Positions 24,915-33,047 of a DNA stretch of 60,000 nt are shown here, piece after piece (within the stretch, counting starts at the first letter, position 1; each line of letters begins with the position of its first letter). Under the pieces are notes generated by a model that saw only the letters and a program-made list of their open reading frames with translations, was not told where the DNA came from and did no database searches. A program made the translations under genes and the position numbers. This stretch comes from Patulibacter minatonensis DSM 18081 (GTDB lineage: Bacteria; Actinomycetota; Thermoleophilia; Solirubrobacterales; Solirubrobacteraceae), in contig NZ_KI912613.1 in assembly GCF_000519325.1 (NCBI RefSeq), positions 4,287,229 through 4,347,228 of the forward strand, read 5' to 3'.

Positions 24915-25778
24915 TCAGCCGGCCGGACCGGCGTGCGCATCCGTGGCCGCCGTGGCCTCGGCCGCGGCGCGCTCGCGGAGCTGCCGCCGCCCGTCGCGCT
25001 CGTAGCGGATGGTCGCCATGATCGCCATCGCCACCCCGATCACGACGGCGACCTTCGCGGGCCACCCGACGCCGACGAGTGCGGCGAACAGCCCGGACAT
25101 CAGCGGCCAGACGGCGAGGCGCCCCCACCAGTTGACCCCGAGACGGACGTCCTTCTTCAGCGCACGGCGGGCCGCGTCGGTCGTGTAGGCCTCGCGGACC
25201 ACGAGGATCGCGAGCGCCTCGCGCGGCAGCAGGTCGAAGTGCCAGCACACGACGCCGCCCGCGACGATCAGTGCACGATCGGTCAGCGGGTCCAGCAGGG
25301 TGCCGAAGCGGCTGTACTGCCCGGTCAGGCGGGCGAGGAAGCCGTCGAGGTAGTCGGACGCGGCGATCGCGAAGAAGACGAGCGCCGGCACGAGGTCGGT
25401 GCCTTCGTCCGTCCGCAGCGCGAGCACGAGGAAGACGGGGATGAACGCCAGCCGGATCAGGCCGACGACGTTCGGGATCGTCCAGACCCGCAGCGGCTGT
25501 CCCGCCAGGGTCTCGATCGGCGGCGGTCCGGACCGGTCGATGCCGAACAGGCGGTAGACGGTCATCCGCGCGGGCTCGGTCAGCTCGCGCGTGCGCTCGC
25601 GGACGTGCTCGGTGCGCTCCATCGCGCGGTCGCGGACCTCCTCGGTGCGCTCGCGGACCTGCTCCGTGCGCTCCCGGGTGCGCTCGCGGACGAGCTCCGT
25701 CCGCTCCTTCGTGCGCTCGCGGACCTGGTCGCGGCGCTCGCGGCCCTTCGCCCGGGCACGCCGCGCCCGACGACGCAT
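24915..25778 (-). CDS. CDP-alcohol phosphatidyltransferase (PgsA-like)
   Basis: This is a protein of about 287 residues. The membrane part has about six helices and the full family motif DG..AR........G...D...D (from DGFLARLTG to DPLTDR), which binds CDP-diacylglycerol and metal. The product is probably phosphatidylglycerol phosphate or a related phospholipid. The N-terminal 75 or so residues are highly charged RERT-type repeats, odd for the family. The start is uncertain: I use the ATG at 25778, while the frame is open upstream to 26105 with GTG options near 25938. It is 89 bases ahead of rsiG. Confidence 0.8.
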   Translation of the reverse strand: MRRRARRARAKGRERRDQVRERTKERTELVRERTRERTEQVRERTEEVRDRAMERTEHVRERTRELTEPARMTVYRLFGIDRSGPPPIETLAGQPLRVWTIPNVVGLIRLAFIPVFLVLALRTDEGTDLVPALVFFAIAASDYLDGFLARLTGQYSRFGTLLDPLTDRALIVAGGVVCWHFDLLPREALAILVVREAYTTDAARRALKKDVRLGVNWWGRLAVWPLMSGLFAALVGVGWPAKVAVVIGVAMAIMATIRYERDGRRQLRERAAAEATAATDAHAGPAG

Positions 25779-26146
25779 CGGCGACGCGTCGCCCGACCCG
25801 TCCGGGGCCCCGTCGGCGGCGGGCGGGCGGGAGCCGGCGCCGGGCTCCTCGTCCGGCCGGTCGCCGGTCGAGGGGCTCAGGGCAGCCGCCCCGCGGTCTC
25901 GGTGCCGTCGGCCGGCGACGACGCGCACGCGCACCGGCTCCCACCGGAGCGCGCGGGCGCGACGGGGATATGTGACGGCGACGTCATCGACCACGGAATC
26001 TACGCGACCCGCCCGCCCCGGGCGTCCGGAGTCGCGAGGGACCGCGCGGCGGGGCGGCCCCGGCCCGGCGCGCCTGTAGGTTTGACCCGAGCGGGTCCGC
26101 CGCACGCCGGTGCCCGCCTCCGTTCCCGACGCTCCAGAGGAGCCCC

Positions 26147-26746
26147 ATGGCGTTCTCCGTTCCCTCGCTGCCCTTCGCGTTCGACGCGCTCGAGCCCCAC
26201 ATCGACGCGAAGACGATGGAGATCCATCACGACAAGCACCACCAGGCGTACGTCGACAAGGCCAACGCCGCGCTGGAGGGCACCGAGTTCGCCGACAAGC
26301 CGATCGAGGAGATCGTCGCGAACCTCGGCGCGCTGCCGGCCGACAAGCAGGGCCCCGTCCGCAACAACGGCGGCGGCCACTACAACCACTCCCTCTTCTG
26401 GGAGGCCCTGCAGGGCGACGGCGTCCAGACCCCCGAGGGCGACCTCGCCGCCGCGATCGATTCCGCGTTCGGCTCGTTCGACGCGTTCAAGACGCAGTTC
26501 CAGGACGCCGGCGTCGCCAGGTTCGGGTCCGGCTGGGTGTGGCTCGTGAAGGGCGATTCCGGCCTGGAGGTCATCTCGACCCCCAACCAGGACACCCCGC
26601 TGGCGGAGGGCAAGACCCCGCTCCTGGGCAACGACGTGTGGGAGCACGCCTACTACCTGACCTACCAGAACAAGCGCCCCGCGTACCTCGAGGCCTTCTG
26701 GAACGTCGTCGACTGGAACAAGGTCGCCGAGCGCTTCAGCGCCTGA
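26147..26746 (+). CDS. sodA: superoxide dismutase (Fe/Mn type)
   Basis: This is a 199-residue enzyme. Metal ligands are in [12 protein letters not shown] (first His), [11 protein letters not shown] (second His), and [16 protein letters not shown] (Asp and last His). NNGGGHYNH and the Gln in NQDTPL point to manganese rather than iron, but cambialistic use is possible. The ATG is preceded by AGAGGAG. TAGGTT near 26078 may be the -10 box. It detoxifies superoxide in the cytoplasm and is flanked by minus-strand genes on both sides. Confidence 0.96.
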   Translation: MAFSVPSLPFAFDALEPHIDAKTMEIHHDKHHQAYVDKANAALEGTEFADKPIEEIVANLGALPADKQGPVRNNGGGHYNHSLFWEALQGDGVQTPEGDLAAAIDSAFGSFDAFKTQFQDAGVARFGSGWVWLVKGDSGLEVISTPNQDTPLAEGKTPLLGNDVWEHAYYLTYQNKRPAYLEAFWNVVDWNKVAERFSA

Positions 26747-26762
26747 GGACCTCGGTCGCCGC

Positions 26763-28052
26763 TCAGCCCGAGCGGCTGAAGCGGCGGCCGGCCGTCGGCG
26801 ACGACGTCTCGTCCGCGAAGGCCTTCGCGGCCTCGACGGGCGTCGTGCCCTCGGCCGCGAGGCGCTCCTGCTCCTCGCGCTGCTTGTCCTTCTCCATCTG
26901 GGCCAGGCGCTCCGGCGTCATCGCCGACAGGTCCTCGTTCTCCGACAGCCACTGCGTGGCCTCGGCGGCCTCGCGCTCGTCGCGGACGACCTGCTTGCCC
27001 GACGCGTAGTAGCGGTCGATCTCCTTGAAGAGCTCGTCGACGAGGTCGGCGGTCTTCACCTTCTTCAGGGGCTCGCCCTTGCTGAAGATCATCCCGGCGT
27101 CCTTGGCCCCGGTGATGCCGAAGTCCGCGTGGCGGGCCTCGCCGATCCCGTTGACGGCGCAGCCGAGGACGGAGACCTCGATCGGGTCCTCGTAGGCCTG
27201 CAGGCGGTGCTCGACCTCCTGCACCACGGAATCCATGTCGAACTGCAGGCGGCCGCAGGTCGGGCAGGCGATCAGGACCGGGCCCTTCTCGCGGAGCTTC
27301 AGGGCCTTCAGGATCTCCCAGGCGACCTTGACCTCCTCCTCGGCGTGGAACGTCGAGAGCGAGATCCGGACGGTGTCGCCGATGTCGTCGGCCAGGAGGG
27401 TGCCCAGGCCGACGGCGCTCTTCAGCGAGCCGGTCCACTTCGTGCCGGCCTCGGTCACGCCGAGGTGCAGCGGGTACGGGATCCGCTGGGCGAGCAGGCG
27501 GTTGGACGCGATGGTGTTCGGCACCGACGTCGACTTCATCGAGACCTTGAACTCCTGGAAGTCGAGCGACTCCATGAGCGCCACGGTCTCCTCCGCCGCC
27601 GCGACGAGCGCGCCGACCGGGTCGGTGAACTCCATCTCGCGCAGGTGCTTGGGCAACGAGCCGGAGTTCACGCCCACGCGGATCGGGACGTCGTACTCCT
27701 TCGCCGTCGCCACGACCTCGGCGACCTTCTCGGGACCACCGATGTTGCCGGGGTTCAGGCGGATGCAGTGCGCACCGGCCTCGATCGCCTTAATCGCCAG
27801 CGTGTGGTTGAAGTGGATGTCGGCGATGATCGGGATCGGCGACTCCTTCACGATCGTCCGGAGCGCCTCGACGTCCTCGTTGCGCGGCACCGCCACGCGG
27901 ACGAGGTCGGCCCCCGCCTCGGCGACGCGATGGATCTGGGCCATCGTCTCCGGCAGGTTGGCCGTCTCCGTCTTCGTCATCGTCTGCACGGCGACGGGGG
28001 CCCCGCCCCCGATGAGGACGTCGCCGACGCGGATCTGGCGCTTGGAGGACAC
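26763..28052 (-). CDS. ispG: 4-hydroxy-3-methylbut-2-enyl diphosphate synthase
   Basis: This is a 429-residue enzyme of the MEP isoprenoid pathway that reduces MEcPP to HMBPP with a 4Fe-4S cluster. The N-terminal TIM barrel contains RLNPGNIGG and VGVNSGSLPKHL. Cluster cysteines are in ACPTCGRLQFD and SVLGCAVNGIGEA. A charged C-terminal tail of about 50 residues extends past the usual end. The start is the GTG at 28052; the TACAAT box six bases upstream implies a leaderless mRNA. It works in the same pathway as dxr (36181-37350). Confidence 0.96.
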   Translation of the reverse strand: MSSKRQIRVGDVLIGGGAPVAVQTMTKTETANLPETMAQIHRVAEAGADLVRVAVPRNEDVEALRTIVKESPIPIIADIHFNHTLAIKAIEAGAHCIRLNPGNIGGPEKVAEVVATAKEYDVPIRVGVNSGSLPKHLREMEFTDPVGALVAAAEETVALMESLDFQEFKVSMKSTSVPNTIASNRLLAQRIPYPLHLGVTEAGTKWTGSLKSAVGLGTLLADDIGDTVRISLSTFHAEEEVKVAWEILKALKLREKGPVLIACPTCGRLQFDMDSVVQEVEHRLQAYEDPIEVSVLGCAVNGIGEARHADFGITGAKDAGMIFSKGEPLKKVKTADLVDELFKEIDRYYASGKQVVRDEREAAEATQWLSENEDLSAMTPERLAQMEKDKQREEQERLAAEGTTPVEAAKAFADETSSPTAGRRFSRSG

Positions 28053-28058
28053 GCTCCG

Positions 28059-28064
28059 ATTGTA
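28059..28064 (-). promoter_or_regulatory. -10 element of ispG, leaderless arrangement
   Basis: TACAAT on the minus strand is followed by six bases and the GTG start of ispG, so transcription should begin at the start codon. Confidence 0.6.
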
Positions 28065-28117
28065 CGCGGGACGGCTGAACGGCCGGTGAACCCGCCGTTT
28101 CCCCGTGCCCGCGGGGC

Positions 28118-29221
28118 TCAGCGGCGCAGGCGCAAGGGGACCCGGACCGTCGCCGCCGCCTGTCCCCCACCGGTGCAGGTCGCGACGAGCGTGGCGTCCA
28201 CGCGACGGGCACGACGCAGCTTCGAGCGGTACCGGGATGCGGCGCGGACGCTCGCGGACGCGGCCTTCCCCGCCGTGAGCGCGACGCTGCCGCCGGTGCC
28301 GAGCGTCAGCGCCTTCGACCCGAGCCGGGTCCGGCGGGCCTCGCCGCGCGTGACCACCAGGCGCACCCGCGCGGAGCACGTGCGCTGCGCCGTGAGCCGC
28401 AGCGACACGGGCGAGCCGCCGGCCAGGCGTCCCAGGCGCGGCGCCGTGACCGTGCCGCCCTTCAGGACGGCGCCGGGCACGACGGGCGGCCTCGGGCCGG
28501 GCGGGTCCGGCGTCGGCGCCTTGCCGCGATCCTCGCCCTCGCACCCCGACGTGACGTCGCCCGCGTCGAGCGTCGTGCTGTCGGCGCCCTGGCCGCAGTC
28601 GACCTGGTCGACCTCGCCGTCCCGGGCGTCGATGACGTCCGCACCGCCCGCGTAGACCGTCGCGCCGTCACCGCGGAGCACGTCCCGCCCGGTGCCCCCG
28701 GTGATCCGGTCCGACCCGTCCCAGCCGTCGACGACGTCGTTGCCGGCGCCGCCGTCGAGCGTGTCGTCCCCGCGGCCGGCGTTCAGGTCGTCGTCGCCGT
28801 CTCCCCCGCGCAGCACGTCGGCGCCGTACCCCGTCTCGATCACGTCGTTCCCCGCGCCGCCGTCGATCTCGATCGACTGGTCGATGATCCACTTGAACCG
28901 GTCGTCGCCACCCCCGAGGTTCGCGACGACCCGGACCTGGGGACCGAGCGCCCCGCAGTCGACGGACGTCGCCGAAAGCTGCGCGCACCCCGCCCCCGCG
29001 ACGATCGGGTTCGCGCTGCGCTCGTTCAGGACGCTCCGGCCGAGGTAGCCCTCGTACGACTCCTCGATCAGGCTCGGCGCGTCGTCGCCGGTGATGGTCA
29101 CGACGTCCGCGGCGAGGCTCACCGTCGTCGTCGCGGCGGCACCTGCCGGGACCGCGAGCGCCACGAGGAGCACCACCCCCGTCGTCGTGGCGAGCCGGGC
29201 AGGGGTCCAGGGGGCTGGCAT
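28118..29221 (-). CDS. secreted RTX-type calcium-binding repeat protein
   Basis: This is a 367-residue exported protein. It has a signal peptide (about 1-29, AGAAA) and a short beta domain with two Cys pairs. RTX nonapeptide repeats (about 115-205, GGAGNDVIETG, GGDGDDDLNAG, GRGDDTLDG, GGAGNDVVDG) form a Ca2+-binding beta-roll. A Pro-rich linker and a C-terminal beta-sandwich-like domain (about 250-367) follow. It lacks a recognisable enzymatic domain and is probably structural or adhesive. Similar proteins are common in Thermoleophilia. Confidence 0.85.
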   Translation of the reverse strand: MPAPWTPARLATTTGVVLLVALAVPAGAAATTTVSLAADVVTITGDDAPSLIEESYEGYLGRSVLNERSANPIVAGAGCAQLSATSVDCGALGPQVRVVANLGGGDDRFKWIIDQSIEIDGGAGNDVIETGYGADVLRGGDGDDDLNAGRGDDTLDGGAGNDVVDGWDGSDRITGGTGRDVLRGDGATVYAGGADVIDARDGEVDQVDCGQGADSTTLDAGDVTSGCEGEDRGKAPTPDPPGPRPPVVPGAVLKGGTVTAPRLGRLAGGSPVSLRLTAQRTCSARVRLVVTRGEARRTRLGSKALTLGTGGSVALTAGKAASASVRAASRYRSKLRRARRVDATLVATCTGGGQAAATVRVPLRLRR

Positions 29222-29296
29222 CCGGCGAACGTCGACGCGCCACGTCGGTCCCGCATCGGTGATTCCACCGGTCGGGTCCGCGAGACCGCGGACGGC

Positions 29297-29302
29297 TAGC
29301 CT
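29297..29302 (+). promoter_or_regulatory. -10 element, near-leaderless
   Basis: TAGCCT lies eight bases before the GTG at 29311, and no ribosome-binding site is visible. Confidence 0.45.
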
Positions 29303-29310
29303 CCCCTGCC

Positions 29311-29928
29311 GTGCCGAGCACCGACGTCTACGCGACCGCCCGGGGCCCCGTCGCCCGCCTCGCGGGCCCGGTGGCCGCGCGCCTGCGGGCCCGGCGCCAC
29401 GCGCAGTTCGCCGGGCTGACCGGGGTGCGCCCCGGCGACCGGGTGCTCGACGTCGGCTGCGGGACGCTCGGCCTGCGCGCGCAGCAGACCGACCTCGACA
29501 TCACGGGCACCGACCTCGTGGACCGCCCGACCTACCCCGGGCCGTTCGTGCGGGCGGACGCCACGGTGCACCTGCCGTTCGACGACGACCAGTTCGACCT
29601 CGTGCACGCCAGCTCGGTGATCGAGCACATCCCGCCGCTCGCGCGCATGGCGTTCGCCCGGGAGCTCGCCCGCGTCGGTCGGGGGCTGTACGTGCAGACG
29701 CCCGCGTGGTCGTTCCCGATCGAGCCCCACGCGCTGCTCCCCGTCGCGCACTGGCTCCCGCCGGCGCTCCGGCGTCCCTACTGGCGTCTCGGTGCCCAGG
29801 GGCACTGGGAGGACGTCCGGCTGCTCCGCAGCGGCGAGCTCCGCGCCCTGTTCCCGGGGGCGGCGGTCCACGCCGAGCGCCTCGGCCCGCTGACGAAGAG
29901 CTGGATGGCCGTCCGCCGGGTGCGCTGA
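29311..29928 (+). CDS. class I SAM-dependent methyltransferase
   Basis: This is a 205-residue methyltransferase with RVLDVGCGTLGLR (motif I, SAM binding), then ITGTDLVDRP and FDLVHASSVIEHIPPLARM. It belongs to the Methyltransf_11 group. C-terminal PTPAWSFPIEPH-like residues resemble small-molecule or glycan methyltransferases. The substrate is unknown. It begins with GTG and is 39 bases before another plus-strand gene, but that gene has its own promoter. Confidence 0.82.
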   Translation: MPSTDVYATARGPVARLAGPVAARLRARRHAQFAGLTGVRPGDRVLDVGCGTLGLRAQQTDLDITGTDLVDRPTYPGPFVRADATVHLPFDDDQFDLVHASSVIEHIPPLARMAFARELARVGRGLYVQTPAWSFPIEPHALLPVAHWLPPALRRPYWRLGAQGHWEDVRLLRSGELRALFPGAAVHAERLGPLTKSWMAVRRVR

Positions 29929-29955
29929 CGGCGCTTGGACGACCAACACACGCAG

Positions 29956-29961
29956 TAGGGT
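29956..29961 (+). promoter_or_regulatory. -10 element, leaderless arrangement
   Basis: TAGGGT is followed by GCTCGC and the GTG at 29968. TTGGAC at 29935-29940 may serve as a -35 box with a short 15-base spacer. Confidence 0.5.
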
Positions 29962-29967
29962 GCTCGC

Positions 29968-31362
29968 GTGCGTGGAATCCCAGGACTGGTCAATCGGCGA
30001 CGCGTGACGACGGCGGTGGTCGTCGTCGCGACGGGCAGCGTCGCCACGGTCGCGGTGGCGGCGGGGCCGGTGATCTACTCCGAGTACACCACCGGCGGCG
30101 ACCGCGAGGCCCGCGTCGTCCAGGACGACGGGTCCGACGCGCCGCTGCCGATCGACGTGGCCGGGGCCGCGGTGTCCCCGGACGGCAGGCGGATCGCGCA
30201 GACGACGATCCGGACCTCCCCGAAGTCGGACGACCGGTTCGAGTCGTCGCTCCGCGTGACCGCCGGCGACGGGACCGCGCCGGTCACCCTCGTCCAGCAC
30301 TCGACGTCGAGCGGCGGCGGGCGACTGAAGATCGTGGCGGGGACCCCGGTGTGGTCCCCGGACAGCACGAAGGTCCTCGTCTACCGCACGGAGATCGGGG
30401 GCCGGGGAGCCGCCCGGACCGTCCGCGTGGTCTGCGCCGTCGACGCCGGGACGTGCGCCGACGCCGGGACGATCACCGCCGGGCTCGGCTCCGGTGCCGA
30501 GACGGCCACGCTCCGGACGCTCGGTGACGCCGACGGCTCGCCGTTCGGGGGCGACGTCGTGGCGTGGCAGCAGACCGACGGACCGATCGTCCGCGATGCG
30601 CTCCGCGACCGGACCGCCCTGACCCGCGTCCGGTGCGGGACCACCCCGGGGTCCGCCAAGGCCCCCACGATCCGTCTCCGCGGGCTGGACGGCTCCGCCT
30701 TCGGCGCCCCGGTCGCGTTGCGGGGGCTGCGTTCCGGCGACGCGCTCGACCCGTCGACCGCCGGGGCGCTCGCCGTCCCGGGCGGGACCCTCCTCGTGGA
30801 CCTGCCGGGCGCGTCGGTCCGCACGGGTCGGCTCCGGTGCTCGGGCAGGTCCGCGACCGCGACCCGGCGCAGCACGATCGGGACCGCACGCGTCCGCCTG
30901 CACGCGGGTGGCCGGACGGTGTCGCTGCCGACGCCCCCCGGGCTCCGCAAGGGCGACGGGCTCCGTCTCGTCGGCACGGACGACGGTGGCGCGGTCCTGA
31001 TCAGCGCCACGGTCGAGGCCGGTGAGGAGCGGCTCTACTGCGACGAGTTCGGTCGTCGCACCGGGAAGGTCCGCGACTGCGGCGACGCGTACACGGACTC
31101 GTACGGGTTCGACCGCGGCGACGATCGCCCGCTCCGCGTCTGGCGCTACGTCGCCGGGCCTGCACCGCGCTTCGAGCGCGTCACGACCGCCCGGCGCAGC
31201 GCCCTGCGCACGCTGCAGGAGGCCACCGAGTTCACCGTCGCCTCGGGGGACGCGGTCCTCGCGGTCACCGACGGGGCGATCGAGCGCGTGCCGCTGGACG
31301 GCGGGGCGCCGACGACCGTCGCCCGCGGCCGCGGCATCTCGCTCGACCTCGGGTCCTGGTGA
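29968..31362 (+). CDS. exported TolB/PD40-like beta-propeller protein
   Basis: This is a 464-residue protein. An N-terminal signal anchor (about 13-33, VTTAVVVVATGSVATVAVAA) is followed by repeats of the PD40 kind (VSPDGRRIAQTT, PVWSPDSTKVLVYR), typical of TolB-like propellers. Later parts are Gly/Thr-rich and beta-structured, with a Cys pair in CDEFGRRTGKVRDC. No enzymatic motif is seen. It probably sits outside the membrane. A strong hairpin follows the stop. Confidence 0.7.
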   Translation: MRGIPGLVNRRRVTTAVVVVATGSVATVAVAAGPVIYSEYTTGGDREARVVQDDGSDAPLPIDVAGAAVSPDGRRIAQTTIRTSPKSDDRFESSLRVTAGDGTAPVTLVQHSTSSGGGRLKIVAGTPVWSPDSTKVLVYRTEIGGRGAARTVRVVCAVDAGTCADAGTITAGLGSGAETATLRTLGDADGSPFGGDVVAWQQTDGPIVRDALRDRTALTRVRCGTTPGSAKAPTIRLRGLDGSAFGAPVALRGLRSGDALDPSTAGALAVPGGTLLVDLPGASVRTGRLRCSGRSATATRRSTIGTARVRLHAGGRTVSLPTPPGLRKGDGLRLVGTDDGGAVLISATVEAGEERLYCDEFGRRTGKVRDCGDAYTDSYGFDRGDDRPLRVWRYVAGPAPRFERVTTARRSALRTLQEATEFTVASGDAVLAVTDGAIERVPLDGGAPTTVARGRGISLDLGSW

Positions 31363-31368
31363 GCCGGG

Positions 31369-31395
31369 GCGGGCCGGGCGTCCTGCCCGGCCCGC
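31369..31395. terminator. bidirectional GC hairpin between convergent genes
   Basis: GCGGGCCGGGC (31369-31379) and GCCCGGCCCGC (31385-31395) form a perfect 11-bp stem with the loop GTCCT. It lies between the stops at 31362 (plus) and 31403 (minus), so it can serve both genes. Confidence 0.7.
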
Positions 31396-31402
31396 CTGCG
31401 CC

Positions 31403-32857
31403 TCAGGTCGTGCCGCCGGGGCGCCGGTCGTCCGGCGCGTCCCTGTCAGGATGCTCGATCGCCTCGATCATCCCGGTGTCGAACGTGGCGTCCTGGTTCC
31501 GCGTCGCCACGTAGTTCGCGAGCCAGAAGATCAGTCCGAGCCCCATCAGGAGCAGTGCCCGGGTGATCTGGTCGGTGTCGTTCGCCACCCGGTGGATCAG
31601 CAGACCGAGCGCGGCGACCGCACCGATCGCGGGCATGATCGTCGGGGCGACGAAGTGCGTGTGGGACACCGGGTTGCGGCGCAGCACGAGCACGCTGATG
31701 TTCACCGTGATGAAGACCACGAGGAGCAGCGTCGTCGTCGTCGAGGCGAGGTCGGAGACGTCGCCCGTGGCGGTCAGGATGATGGCCAGGCCGCTCGTGA
31801 ACAGGATCGCGCGCAGCGGCGTCTGACGCCCCTTGTGGACCTTCCCGAAGAACGCCGGGATGATTCGCTGGCGCGACATGCCGTAGGTCAGCCGCGACGC
31901 CATGATCATGTTGATCAGCGCGCCGTTGATCAGCGCGAGGATGCCGATCGCCGCGAAGATCTTCACGTGCACGTGCAGGGGTCCCGTCTGCGCGATCTCG
32001 AGCAGCGGCGTGGTGTCCTCGTCGACGAGCGTCGTGTATGGGAGCACGGCCGGGGCGATGATCCCGATCACCACGTACAGCGTGCCGGCGATCGCGAGCC
32101 CGCCGAACAGGGCCCGCGGGAAGTCGCGGCCCGGGTCCTTGGCCTCCTCGGCGACGTTGACCGAGTCCTCGAACCCGATCAGCGCGTAGAACGCGAGCGC
32201 GGTGCCCGCCAGGGCGGCGGGGACGAGGCTGACGTCGTTGCCGGCCTCCTTGGCGTCCGACGTCGAGAACGCGTTGCCGATGTCGCCCACGCCGTCGATC
32301 AGGGCGCCGAGGCCGATCACGACGATGAGGATCAGGCCGCCGAACTCGATCAGCGTCAGGACGACGTTGATCTTCACCGACTCGCTGATGCCGCGGAAGT
32401 TCACGGCGGCGACGATGAGGAGGAAGCCGAGCGCGATCAGGACCGTCTGGGTCTCGTTCAGCGTCCAGTCGAAGAGCTTGGGCAGGTACGTCTCGGCGAC
32501 ACCGCGGGAGAGCGTCGAGGCCGACGCGATGCCGGAGCACATGACCGCGAACGCGATCATGAACGTGAAGAACGGCTTCTTGAACGCCTTGTTGACGTAG
32601 AGCGCGGCGCCGGCGGCCTGCGGGAACTTCGTGACGAGCTCGGCGTAGGCCGTGGCGGTGAGGACCGCGAGCACGAGCGCCAGGGCGAACGGGAGCCAGA
32701 CGAGGCCTCCGACCTCCTGCCCGATCGTGCCGACGAGCGTGTAGATACCGCCGCCGACGACGTCGCCGATGACGAACAGCAGGAGCATGTTGCGCGAGAT
32801 CGCGCGCTTGAGTGGTGGGTCGGCCGCCGCCGGGGGCGGCGTCGCAGTGGTGGCCAT
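31403..32857 (-). CDS. APC-superfamily amino acid permease
   Basis: This is a 484-residue transporter with about 12 membrane helices. The first helix region (LFVIGDVVGGGIYTLVG) carries the Gly-rich broken helix typical of APC carriers, and YALIGFEDSVNVAEEAKDPG is the conserved loop after helix 6. It should import amino acids or polyamines with protons. The substrate is not identifiable. It stands alone between convergent and terminator-bounded neighbours. Confidence 0.88.
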   Translation of the reverse strand: MATTATPPPAAADPPLKRAISRNMLLLFVIGDVVGGGIYTLVGTIGQEVGGLVWLPFALALVLAVLTATAYAELVTKFPQAAGAALYVNKAFKKPFFTFMIAFAVMCSGIASASTLSRGVAETYLPKLFDWTLNETQTVLIALGFLLIVAAVNFRGISESVKINVVLTLIEFGGLILIVVIGLGALIDGVGDIGNAFSTSDAKEAGNDVSLVPAALAGTALAFYALIGFEDSVNVAEEAKDPGRDFPRALFGGLAIAGTLYVVIGIIAPAVLPYTTLVDEDTTPLLEIAQTGPLHVHVKIFAAIGILALINGALINMIMASRLTYGMSRQRIIPAFFGKVHKGRQTPLRAILFTSGLAIILTATGDVSDLASTTTTLLLVVFITVNISVLVLRRNPVSHTHFVAPTIMPAIGAVAALGLLIHRVANDTDQITRALLLMGLGLIFWLANYVATRNQDATFDTGMIEAIEHPDRDAPDDRRPGGTT

Positions 32858-33007
32858 CGTGGGGGACTCCGGGGGGATCGGCGGCGGGCCCCGGCCTGGG
32901 GCACCGCGCGCTTCGGTGTGGCGTCACGCTCTCATACGCGCCGGATGGGCGCCAGTGCGCCAGGTCCCTGTCGCGACGCCACGGTTCATCCGGTCGGACA
33001 ACCGGCC

Positions 33008-33036
33008 ACGGACGGCGCCGCGCGGGCGCCGTCCGT
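33008..33036 (-). terminator. GC hairpin after the acyl-CoA ligase gene
   Basis: ACGGACGGCGCC (33008-33019) pairs perfectly with GGCGCCGTCCGT (33025-33036) around a five-base loop, 12 bases past the ligase stop on the minus strand. Confidence 0.7.
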
Positions 33037-33047
33037 CGGGGACGCCG

